The notes under the pieces are model-generated. The model worked only from the letters and a program-made list of their open reading frames with translations, was not told the DNA's origin and did not search any database. Below are positions 1 through 10,600 of a stretch of 64,000 bases of DNA, piece by piece (positions within the stretch are counted from its first letter, which is position 1; every line of letters begins with the position of its first letter). Source of the DNA: Lamellibrachia satsuma (Eukaryota; Annelida; Polychaeta; Sabellida; Siboglinidae); NCBI GenBank assembly GCA_033239005.1, contig BSQZ01000098.1:874501-938500 (forward strand). Reading direction: 5' to 3'. Both the position numbers and the translations under genes were made by a program.

Positions 1-30
1 GAGACAGGAGGGAAGGGGACAGGACAGAAT

Positions 31-639
31 GTGATGGAGGGGATCGAAAGGAAGAGTTATTCTGCAGCAGTGATAGAGGGGGTGAGGAAGAGAGCGAGGG
101 TGTTTGTGGGGGATTCGATAGTTAGGAAGACCGACAGAGTCTTAAACAAGGGAGATGATGTGGTGGTCTGCTTGCCTGGAGCCAAAATAGAGGCGATAAC
201 TGAGAGGGTAAAAAACATCGTAGGCTCGGGTAAGGGTGGATCTGTTTTAGTACACATAGGGACAAATAACGTAGAGAGGGAGGGTACAACTGCCATAGTT
301 AAGAAATATAGGCAGTTGGTCAGAACACTAAAACAGACGCGGGTTGAGCAGGTAATACTGTCAGGGATTTTACCTGTAATGGGCAGGAGGGGTCACAAAT
401 ATCGAAATTGTTGGGGGATGGCAATTAACATGTTAGTCCAGAGGCTGTGTAGGGAAGAGGAAGTTGGATTTGTGGATTTATGGGGAAGTTTTGTTGGGAG
501 GGCTGATATGTACATGAAGGATGGGCTTCATTTAAGTGGAAAGGGGGCGGCAGTATTCGCGGACAAACTTTCAGCAGCAGTAGATAGCGACTTGGGTACA
601 ATGACAAATATTTTTGGAAGTAAACATTCTTTAAACTAG
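31..639 (+). CDS. LINE ORF1 with SGNH/GDSL hydrolase-like domain
   Basis: This is the first ORF (202 aa) of the non-LTR retrotransposon filling 1-2860. It has the layout of an SGNH (GDSL-like) hydrolase: VFVGDSIVR near residue 25 holds the nucleophile serine (block I), VHIGTNN near residue 75 is block III, and KDGLHLSGKG near residue 165 carries the Asp-x-x-His dyad of block V. ORF1 esterases of this kind are known from CR1/L2-type LINEs, where they are thought to act in the ribonucleoprotein rather than in host lipid metabolism. No internal stop is seen. The start is uncertain because the window begins just upstream and a second Met follows at once. ORF2 begins three bases after the stop. 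It is not a host esterase gene: there is no intron, and the reverse transcriptase follows directly. Confidence 0.8.
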   Translation: MMEGIERKSYSAAVIEGVRKRARVFVGDSIVRKTDRVLNKGDDVVVCLPGAKIEAITERVKNIVGSGKGGSVLVHIGTNNVEREGTTAIVKKYRQLVRTLKQTRVEQVILSGILPVMGRRGHKYRNCWGMAINMLVQRLCREEEVGFVDLWGSFVGRADMYMKDGLHLSGKGAAVFADKLSAAVDSDLGTMTNIFGSKHSLN

Positions 640-641
640 AA

Positions 642-2752
642 GTGCAGGGGGGTTACCTAGAGGTGTCTCAAGCAGAACAAGAGGCCACTAGCACAGATAA
701 ACCAATATCAAATCATCCGAAAAACATCTCTGAAAAAGGTTATAGATGCGTATGTTTAAATGCAAGGAGCATAGTAAATAAGAAAAACGAATTAAATAAA
801 TTTTTCCCCTTCCAAAAACAAGGAAAACGGTGTAGAAAGAAACACTTGTCAAAAGAGGCAATTAGAAAAATAATGCTAAAACAAACTATGTGGAGGGTTT
901 ATAGGCGTACCAGAAAGGAAGAAGACTATGCAAAATACAAAGAGGCACTTAATGCAGCTACAACTGAAATCAGACAATCTAAAAGAAGCTATGAGCAAAA
1001 ACTGGCATGTAACATAAAAAATGACAGCAAGAGTTTTTATGCATATGTCAGGAGTAAACAAAACGTACAAGACAAGGTTGGACCTCTAGAAGACAGTGCT
1101 GGAAATATAATATCACAGGGGTTTTTAATGGCGGAAGACCTAAATGGTTACTTCAGTTCAGTGTTTACCAAAGAAGATATTAGTTCATTACCAGTTGCTG
1201 ATGCTAAATTTCAGGGGGCTAAATCTGAATATTTAGGACCGTTAGTTGTAACTCCAGAATTGGTAGCTAAGAAAATAAAGGCAATGAAGGATAACAAATC
1301 ACCGGGAGTGGATGGGATTCCTCCAAAATTACTAATGGAAACAGTAGATCAAATCAGTATACCACTTGCAAGAGTATTCAACTTGTCATTAAAAGAGGGA
1401 GTTGTTCCGTTTGAATGGAAAGAAGCAAACATCATACCATTATTTAAAAAGGGTTAGAAATAAGTAAGAGAATTACAGACCAGTGAGTTTAACGTCAGTG
1501 ATTTGTAAATTATTAGAAAGGTTAATTAAAGACCATATGGTGGACTTCCTCGTTAAGCATAAATTATTAAATTCATCTCAACATGGATTCCTTAAAGCGA
1601 GGTCATGCTTAACAAATATGTTATGTTTTTGGAAGAAATCACTAAGTGGATAGACGTGGGATCGCCAGTAGATATTATCTACTTAGATTTTCAGAAAGCT
1701 TTTGACAAAGTGCCACATCAAAGATTACTACTTAAATTAAAAGCCCATGGTATCGGGGATAGCATAACTGACTGGATAGAACAATGGCTGACTGACAGAA
1801 GACAACGAGTTGTAGTAGATGGAGAAGTTTCAAATTGGAAATCGGTTTTGAGTGGGGTACCTCAAGGATCAGTATTAGGACCTATATTATTCATAATTTA
1901 TATCAATGACTTGGACGACAGTATAACAAGTAACGTACTGAAATTTGCGGATGACACAAAACTGTTTAGAAAGGTTAATACTGATGGTGATAAACAACAT
2001 TTACAAAACGATCTAGACAGATTAGTGAAATGGTCTGAGAAATGGCAGATGCTGTTCAATTTTGGGAAATGTAAATGCCTACATACAGGACATGGGAACT
2101 TGAATGTAAACTATAAAATGGGAGATACTGTTCTGGGTACTACTGTAAAAGAAAAGGACTTAGGAGTTACAATAGCGCTGATATGAAAGTTTCAGAGCAG
2201 TGTGGTATTGCAGCTTCAAAAGGTAATCAAATTCTTGGATTGATTAGAAGAAACATAACATACAAGGGAAAAAAGTTAATTATACCTCTTTATAAAGCAA
2301 TAGTTAGACCTCATTTAGAATACTGTATACAAGCATGGAGACCATATCGTAAGAAGGATATAGATACGCTTGAACGCATACAAAGGAGAGCAACTAAAAT
2401 GATTCCAGAACTTAGAGACCTTAGTTATGAAGAACGCCTGAAAGAATGTGGTTTAACAACTCTAGAGACAAGGAGGTTAAGAGGAGATCAGATTGAAGTT
2501 TTTAAGATATTGAATGGGTATGAAAATATTGATAGAAATATGTTTTTCTCACTCAAGAAGGATAGCAGAACTAGAGGACATGAGGTAAAATTAGTAAAGG
2601 ATCAATGTAGATTGGACATCAGGAAGCACTCGTTCTCACAGAGGACAATAAATGAATGGAACAAATTGTCTACAGATTGTGTAACTGCTAGCAGCGTGAA
2701 TATGTTTAAAAACAAGGTTGACACATATCTCAGGAGGGCGGGTTATAAGTAG
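642..2752 (+). pseudogene. LINE ORF2 reverse transcriptase, endonuclease mostly deleted, frameshifted
   Basis: CR1/L2-like ORF2 of the same element. It opens with the start of the AP-endonuclease domain (CLNARSIVNKKNELN, near 755-795), then jumps to the post-endonuclease linker (KRCRKKHLSKEAIRK), so most of the endonuclease has been deleted. The reverse transcriptase is recognisable: NKSPGVDGIPPKLL near 1300, YLDFQKAFDKVPHQR near 1680 (palm motif A), SGVPQGSVLGPILF near 1850 (motif B) and FADDTKLF near 1945 (catalytic Asp-Asp). The frame breaks near 1455 (after LFKKG), returns near 1630 at a T-run, and breaks again near 2178. All three breaks are small indels, so decay or homopolymer errors are both possible. 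The C-terminal part (2183-2752, YKAIVRPHLEYCIQAWRPY) is intact. The element cannot move on its own. Confidence 0.85.
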
Positions 2753-3235
2753 GTGAACATTGTTGGACTCTCGATAAGCCAATGGCTTCCTTGTCCACTT
2801 GCCATCTGGGCCTTTGGCTTGGATGGCAAATCTTGTTAAATATATTTATATTAGTAACATTATATTAACATATAAAAATATATATACTTTATTGGTTGAG
2901 ACAGCGTACTGTGAACAATCATCATGCTTGGCTCCTAGATGGAATAATGTAGAATCTTGCAGCGGTTGTCCGTTCAACACAAGAAATGTCGGATTCAACA
3001 GTGAAATACTTTTAAAAAATGTATAAATATTACATCATGTTGAATTGCACAACGTTAAGTCAACATTATTTTATGAAGCAGTGACTGAAATATGTAATAA
3101 ATTGTGTAATATTTATGCAATGGCATTGTTTTTCTTCACAAAAAAAACATTTAGTACTCTATATGGACCACCAATTAGTATATATTTCTCAAACAATTAT
3201 TTCACCATTGTCAATGTGCAAAATTATTTTGGTGT

Positions 3236-3310
3236 TCTTCGTGTGTGCATTCGTGCGGCGTGCTTGCGTGCGTGCATTCGTGCGTGCATGTGTATGTATA
3301 TATACATATT
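3236..3310. repeat. (CGTG/GTGCAT/TA) microsatellite
   Basis: A run of gcgtgcttgcgtgcgtgc type, changing to TATA-rich DNA. Between 2860 and this point I see no other feature. Confidence 0.7.
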
Positions 3311-3329
3311 TGGCAGGGAATGAAAGCCC

Positions 3330-4075
3330 AGGCTCTGCCCAAAAGTTATACAAATATCTTCATAATCATGGAAGTTATGGCTTTTTATTGAAATGTATTG
3401 GTCTGATGAAATAGCATGCTAATTAGCCATTGTTGACTTATTAATTGAGTTACTATTAATGATGACTAATGTATATCTATGACCCTACTTAATGCGTTTT
3501 GAAATTATACAAAATATCTTCATAATGACGGAAGTTATGGCCTTTTATAAAAAAGTATTGACCTGTTGCGTTTGCACATTAATTAGCCAATATTGACTTA
3601 TTAATTGCATCAATTGAGTTATGTATATTTTATGACCCTGTTTAATGAGTTTGTAAACCCTGAACAAATTATGCAAATATCTTCATAAACATGTAAGTTA
3701 TGGCCTTTTTATTAAAAGGTGTTGGCCTGTTGAGGTTACGCATTAATTAGCCAATGTTGACATCTTAATTGCATCAAATGAGTTATGAAATGAGTGGGTG
3801 ATGTATATGTATGACCCTTGTTAATGAGTTTGTAAACCCTGAACAAGTTATACAAATATCTTCATAATCATGGAAGATATTGCCTTTTATAAAAAATTTG
3901 TCAGTCAGTTGAATTGATGCACTAATTAGCCAATATTGACTTATTAATTGTATTAACCGAGTTACTATTAATGATACATGACTGGACTATGTATATTTAT
4001 GACCCTACTTAACGTGCTTGCAACTCCTGAAGAAATTATTAAAATATATATACAAACAAAAAAGTTATGCCATTT
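3330..4075. repeat. Long-unit satellite, about 4.5 diverged copies of 157-180 bp
   Basis: The phrase acaaatatcttcataa recurs near 3350, 3510, 3670 and 3850, with a degenerate copy near 4030. It is followed each time by ttatggcctttt, then ttaattagccaatattgac, then tatgaccct. Copies are clearly diverged, so this is older than the short-unit arrays nearby. No coding potential is seen. From 4075 to about 4310 nothing is recognised. Confidence 0.7.
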
Positions 4076-4309
4076 TAATCATACATTTATTGAAAAATAA
4101 CACAAAAATGAGTGACTTTTCCCTGTATACAAGATACAAAAATTTTCGGATTTTAACCGCATTAAAATCGTAATATCTTTGGATCTAACAAAGATATATT
4201 GATAAAATAAACAGTTTTTGGTTCCTTTACATGTCACCTTTCATTTAAATCAATTGCCAATGTTCTACCATGATATCTCATTTTTGTTTGAAGTGCCTAC
4301 ATTCATTTA

Positions 4310-4502
4310 TCACCCTCTGTGATAAAGAGTACTATCTCATGTCCAACCTACACTGTTCCTTAACTAATGCTGCTTTGTGTCCTCTGGTTCTACTGCCTTC
4401 TTTAAGTTTGAAGAACATATTCCTATCAACATCCTCATAAACATCCTCACTATTTTAAACACTTCTATTTGGTTTCCTCTTAATCTCCTGGTCTCTAGCG
4501 TT
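4310..4502 (-). mobile_element. LINE 3' fragment, same family as 26.7-27.9 kb
   Basis: Read on the minus strand this matches the end of ORF2 of the first LINE and is nearly identical to the segment at 26880-27030 (tttatcaccctctgtga, then aagagtactttctcatgtcc-like sequence, then the tract ending cacttctatttggttt). It is 5' truncated and lacks the 3' UTR. From 4502 to 4700 there are only short ATATA-rich direct repeats (about 4505-4620). Confidence 0.75.
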
Positions 4503-4699
4503 AGAGAGTAATATATTAATATATTGTAGGCTGTATATTATATACACCATAGCAGTAACTTAATATGTTGTATATACCATAGCTGCATAGCAGTAACTTA
4601 ATATATTGTATATATACCGTAGCAGTGCACAATTACAAACATTGCATCATCCAAGGCAAATTGGTTTTCTTTGGTTTGCTTAATCCAAACAGCCCCTTC

Positions 4700-4948
4700 T
4701 GGGGCTCACAGTCTTACATGTGCAATGATACGGAGCTCACAGTCTTACATGTGCAATGATACGGAGCTCACAGTCTTACGTGTGCAATGATACGGGGCTC
4801 ACAGTCTTACATGTGCAATGATACGGGGCTCACAGTCTTACATGTGCAATGATACAGAGCTCACAGTCTTACATGTGCAATGATACGGGGCTCACAGTCT
4901 TACATGTGCAATGATACGGGGCTCACAGTCTTACATGTGCAATGATAT
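4700..4948. repeat. 31-bp minisatellite, 8 copies
   Basis: The start ctcacagtcttac recurs every 31 bp from 4705 to 4922, with single-base differences between copies. From 4948 to 5066 no feature is seen. Confidence 0.9.
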
Positions 4949-5065
4949 GCACATATAAACTATACATAAGAAAATTCTGCATGTACAATTTAAAATGTGA
5001 GGTTATAATTTTTAAAAAGGGTGACTCCAATGATAACGTGAGTCTCCCTGAGGCTGATGTTGAGC

Positions 5066-6726
5066 CGTATTAAAACTATAGTTCCAGTACTTTCCACTTC
5101 GTATGTTCGGTAAGCATGTACGTGTATTCCCAGCGGCATACAATACTATAGTTCCAGTACTCTTTCCACTTTGTATGTTCGGTAAGCATGTACGTGTATT
5201 CCCAGCGGCATACAATAATATAGTTCCAGTACTCTTTCCACTTTGTATGTTCGGTAATCATGTACGTGTATTCCCAGTGGCATACAATACTATAGTTCCA
5301 GTACTCTTTCCACTTTGTATGTTCGGTAATCATGTACGTGTATTCCCAGCGGCATACAATACTATAGTTCCAGTACTCTTTCCACTTTGTATGTTCGGTA
5401 AGCATGTACGTGTATTCCCAGCGGCATACAATACTATAGTTCCAGTACTCTTTCCACTTCGTATGTTCGGTAATCATGTACGTGTATTCCCAGCGGCATA
5501 CAATACTATAGTTCCAGTACTCTTTCCACTTCGTATGTTCGGTAAACATGTACGTGTATTCCCAGCGGCATACAATACTATAGTTCCAGTACTCTTTCCA
5601 CTTCGTATGTTCGGTAAGCATGTACGTGTATTCCCAGCGGCATACAATACTATAGTTCCAGTACTCTTTCCACTTCGTTTGTTCGGTAAGCATGTACGTG
5701 TATTCCCAGCGGCATACAATACTATAGTTCCAGTACTCTTTCCACTTCGTATGTTCGGTAAGCATGTACGTGTATTCCCAGCGGCATACAATACTATAGT
5801 TCCAGTACTCTTTCCACTTCGTATGTTCGGTAAGCATGTACGTGTATTCCCAGCGGCATACAATACTATAGTTCCAGTACTCTTTCCACTTCGTATGTTC
5901 GGTAAGCATGTACGTGTATTCCCAGCGGCATACAATACTATAGTTCCAGTACTCTTCCCACTTCGTATGTTCGGTAAGCATGTACGTGTATTCCCAGCGG
6001 CATACAATACTATAGTTCCAGTACTCATTCCACTTCGTATGTTCGGTAAGCATGTACGTGTATTCCCAGCGGCATACAATACTATAGTTCCAGTACTCTT
6101 TCCACTTCGTATGTTCGGTAAGCATGTACGTGTATTCCCAGCGGCATACAATACTATAGTTCCAGTACTCTTTCCACTTCGTATGTTCGGTAAGCATGTA
6201 CGTGTATTCCCAGCGGCATACAATACTATAGTTCCAGTACTCTTTCCACTTCGTATGTTCGGTAAGCATGTACGTGTATTCCCAGCGGCATACAATACTA
6301 TAGTTCCAGTACTCTTTCCACTTTGTATTTTCGGTAAGCATGTACGTGTATTCCCAGTGGCATACAATACTATAGTTCCAGTACTCTTTCCACTTTGTAT
6401 GTTCGGTAAGCATGTACGTGTATTCCCAGCGGCATACAATACTATAGTTCCAGTTCTTTCCACTTTGTATGTTCGGTAATCATGTACGTGTATTCCCAGC
6501 GGCATACAATACTATAGTTCCAGTACTCTTTCCACTTTGTATGTTCGGTAAGCATGTACGTGTATTCCCAGCGGCATACAATACTATAGTTCCAGTTCTT
6601 TCCACTTCTTATGTTCGGTAATCATGTACGTGTATTCCCAGCGGCATACAATACTATAGTTCCAGTACTCTTTCCACTTCGTATGTTCGGTAAGCATGTA
6701 CGTGTATTCCCAGCGGCATACAATGT
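5066..6726. repeat. 72-bp minisatellite, about 23 copies
   Basis: Units run gtatgttcggtaagcatg, then tacgtgtattcccagcggca, then tacaatactatagttccag, then tactctttccacttc. The period is 72 bp, with a few shorter copies near 6450 and 6590. Because 72 is a multiple of three and no frame-closing triplet occurs, it yields open frames of 458 aa on plus and 445 and 343 aa on minus (the 24-residue minus unit begins MLTEHTKWKEYW). These are treated as by-products of periodicity. No start region, splice signal or domain supports expression. Confidence 0.95.
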
Positions 6727-7309
6727 GCACATGCAGACCATCAACAAATCATTATTAATCCAGGTGCTAAACACCGGAAAATTATCTGGTATGCTTAAAG
6801 TTGACAAAGTAATCATACATCATTATTTGATAAGTATTGCCAAGGCTCTTCTTCCAATTATCTCAAAGTATTAGAGAAATCTTTAGACAGACAGTTTTAT
6901 CTCCATACTTCGATGATTTGACAATGAATATGTTTTTATACATAACTGCGCTTGAACATATTTAATTGTTTAATTAAACAACAATGATGTTCTAATATGG
7001 CAATAAACATATTCCTTGACTTTTTGAAGACAAAACCTTAAACCTAATTTTCAACTGTGTGAGATATGTGGCAGTTAGTTATGCAATGTTTTAGTGCCAG
7101 ATCTATTTTAGCATACAGCTGATTCATACGTTATCTGGCAGTGACGGAAATTTAGCTGCTTCTATTTTTGTACTGGCAGGTTCTCATTGCGCATGCGCAC
7201 ATGAAGTGCTTGACCAATAGCCATTTTCCACTTTGTCTGGGTCTGGAACTGTTGCAACAGCCTACTTTTCAATTACAATGTTAAAAATATATATGTTTGC
7301 TATACCAGT
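6727..7309. other. Unique A+T-rich interval upstream of PPIL2
   Basis: No exon, RNA gene or repeat was recognised. The first coding exon of PPIL2 (the conserved MGKRQHQKDK-like start) was sought here and in 2860-5060 and not found. A promoter cannot be called from sequence alone. Confidence 0.4.
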
Positions 7310-7382
7310 GTACACACATGCACGCACGTACGCACGCACGCACACACACCACACCACACAAACACACACACACACCACATCT
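7310..7382. repeat. CA-rich microsatellite
   Basis: Imperfect run of cacgcacg and cacacaca, including acacaccacaccaca interruptions. Confidence 0.85.
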
Positions 7383-7524
7383 CAGTGTTGTTAATGTATT
7401 ATGTTTACATCTATGTAAACATTGTAATTGCATTTACTGTAAATGTGGGTCAAAATAAACATGTAATCTTGTATTGTGCGTGGTGAGGCTACGTGGTCAT
7501 TGTATTTGTAGCATTGATACATGA

Positions 7525-7612
7525 CCAGTGTACTTGGTCGCTCACCAGTGTCCACTATGTACATGGACTAACCAGTGGCCACTATGTACATGGACTGACC
7601 AGTGTCCACTGT
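7525..7612. repeat. About 28-bp minisatellite, 3 copies, ending at a PPIL2 splice acceptor
   Basis: Copies of accagtgtccactatgtaca-type sequence. The last copy leads into ccactgtattgtag, the 3' splice site of the exon at 7620, so the intron end itself is part of this short array. Confidence 0.7.
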
Positions 7613-7619
7613 ATTGTAG

Positions 7620-10600
7620 ATACTTGACCTGCACCGAATGGAGGACATTGTACGGGGGCAAGAAGGAGGGTGTAGACAAGGGCGAGTTTCGTAGATTACC
7701 TTTCTTCTGCTGCAGGTAACCGGGGTGTTTGTGTGCAATTTAACATAATTTGTAATTAGTCACAATTACAGTAAAATTGCAATTGATTTGTTTAGAAAAA
7801 TAAAATTGTAATGGAACTTTTATGAGACTTTGTATTTGACAATTGCAACAAGAATGTATGAATTCACGTAGAAGTTAGTAAAACCCTGTTTAAAACTAGC
7901 AGTAATTGTATGTAATCTTCTTTTTTTGTAAAACACTTATAAACTATTACAACTGATCCTTTATGAAGTGTTTAATTTTATTGTTTGAAGTGATGTAATT
8001 GTAATACATTTTAAGTGATGTAATTGTAATTGATATCAATGCAATACAATTTAAATTGTGATTGAGCATTTATGATGTTGCGTAATTGTAATTGATCATT
8101 GCAATTGAACCTACCCTGCATGTAGATGATGTTGTGTAATTGTAATTGATCATTGTAATTGAACCTACCCTGCATGTAGATGATGTTTTATTGTAGTTAG
8201 ATAGATATTTAGTTGGCATCTGTTGGTGCAGGTTGTTGTTGGTTGGGGTAATGCAACATTTCTTAGTTCATGTTATATAACAGCTGAATGAAACTTTGTC
8301 AAATTATTTTCATGAACTGATTTATTTTCTCCTCCAACCTACACAAACCTGTCAATGTAACATTTACCTGTTCTGTGTGTGTTTTCGTGAGCTTGGATGA
8401 TGTTACCAAAGGGCTAATGTATTCTTCACTGTTGAAAATATACGTGTATTTCAGTATCATATATTTGTGCTATGGAATACATGATGTGAAATTATCACTA
8501 ATAATAACATAATAATTTCCTTATAGTTTGTCGATGCAGCCGTTTGAGCATCCCTACTGCACCAACGATGGGGTGATCTTTGACTTGATGTAAGTTAATT
8601 TTTTATCAAGTTTAATCAATCACAATAATGTAAGAATAATACATTTAAGGATTATGCTTATATTTAGTAAGTGTAAGAATGATACATTTAAGGGTTGTAT
8701 TTATATTTAATAAGTGTAAGAATTATACATTTAAGGGTTGTATTTAATTTAATAAGTGTAAGAATGATACATTTAAGGGTTGTATTTATATTTAATAAGT
8801 GTAAGAATGATACATTTAAGGGTTGTATTTAATTTAATAAGTGTAAGAATGATACATTTAAGGGTTGTATTTAATTTAATAAGTGTAAGAATGATACATT
8901 TAAGGGTTGTATTTATATTTAATAAGTGTAAGAATGATACATTTAAGGGTTGTATTTATATTTAATAAGTGTAAGAATGATACATTTAAGGGTTGTATTT
9001 ATATTTAATAAGTGTAAGAATGATACATTTAAGGGTTGTATTTATATTTAATAAGTGTAAGAATGATGCATTTAAGGGTTGTATTTATATTCATGTATCT
9101 TTGTTGTAGTTATAAGTTTTATTTACAAATAAAAAATACAATATTAAATGCCACTGTTTGAATGCAATAACAATTATTATTATCTTTTCATGGTAGACAT
9201 AACAGTTTTGTTTTCCAGGAACATTGTTCCATTCCTGAAAAAGTTTGGCATAAATCCAGTAGACGGGGAGGTAAGTACATTCTTAATTAGCTGTCACCAT
9301 TGTCGAGTTTTGGAATTTTTTATAGATGCAACTCTAAATTAGTATACTAAATTTTAATGCAAAAAATACTTTCTATCAATTTTATGACACAGAATAATTG
9401 CTTTTGGTATTCATTTGCCACTTGGTTTACATAAACATTGTTTGATTGAAATTGATTGTAATGTATGATAACGTGGCATGAATCCTTTGCAGAAATTATC
9501 AGCAAAAGAGCTTACAAAATTGACATTTCACAAGAATTCCAATGGTGAGTCTGATATTGTGTGGATGTCAAAATGTCTGTTTGGATGTTATTTCAGCGTA
9601 GCTCTAATGCATTTGCAAATAGTAATAATAATAATAATTAACGTCTACGGTGCCTATTTCCTCAGGAACCTGCAGGAGACTAGCCAAGTAGGGTGGTTGT
9701 TGTGTAGATAGAGCAACATATGTAAGAATGGAGAGCTTACAATTAATTCGATAAGCAACATGAAGCCAGTGTAACTGTTTAAGTAGTAGTAGTAGTGATG
9801 GTGAAAACTGAGGGGCCCTGAGAACAACACGTGCCAGACAATTTTGTACTCGTCAGAGTTTAGCCAAGTCTCTTTTATCAATGTTATTTAGTAGTGAATT
9901 ACAATAGTCAAGGCGGCTACTAATTAGTGCCGTTGATATTGTTTTAGCAGTACAGATACCGTCGATATAGATATGTGATGCTGAATTCGACTGAGATCAC
10001 ATATATGATAGAAACAAGATATGCATACTTGAGAAATATGGTGGCAAAAGTTGAAGTCGCTATCAAAGACATCATCTAGATTATGAACAGTATCTGATGG
10101 GAATGTATCACTGCCAAGCAGTTTAACTGGAAAATGGTTGATGACTTTATTTCGTTGTTGTTTAGTGCCAATAATAATAAGGTATGTGTTAAATGGATTA
10201 AGCGTTAGCTTACTTGATTCCATCCAAAACAAGATATCAGTAAGATAATCACTTAAAGTTGAAACAGATTCTTGCACATTTGAGGGTGAAAGAATGTGAC
10301 ATATTAAAATTTGGTTCATACATGTTTGATATTTTTATTACCAGTGATTCATACAGTTGTATACATCTGAAACAGTGACTGTTTTGTTGTAATGTAATAA
10401 ATAATAATATAAAATAAAAACAATTATATAGCACCATATTCACAGACTTCTGTATGGTGTTTTACATTATTCTATTATTCAGAGTAGGCCTACATGCAAA
10501 TGAAATACCATATTCGACCTATTAAGTGTACATGCCCTAATTAGTGCACACTCCCTTTTTAACCAGCAGAATCCATAATTATTGTAATTTGACTAGTGTT

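Larger units (their letters stand above)
1..2860 (+). mobile_element. SGNH-type CR1/L2-like LINE, near full length but deleted
   Basis: ORF1, ORF2 and a short 3' UTR form one element. The 3' UTR (2753-2860) includes the segment ccaatggcttccttgtccac (2780-2799), which recurs in reverse orientation at 26.70-26.79 kb and 17.25-17.31 kb and so defines the family's 3' end. The 5' end may lie beyond the window edge. An unexplained A+T-rich stretch follows to about 3310. Confidence 0.8.

Noticed and set aside
31..639. Host GDSL esterase gene
   Set aside because: It is followed three bases later by LINE ORF2, has no introns, and SGNH domains are known ORF1 products of CR1/L2-like LINEs.
5066..6505. 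Long genes on both strands in the 72-bp array
   Set aside because: All open frames follow from a stop-free unit with a period divisible by three. No splice sites or non-repetitive coding sequence accompany them.
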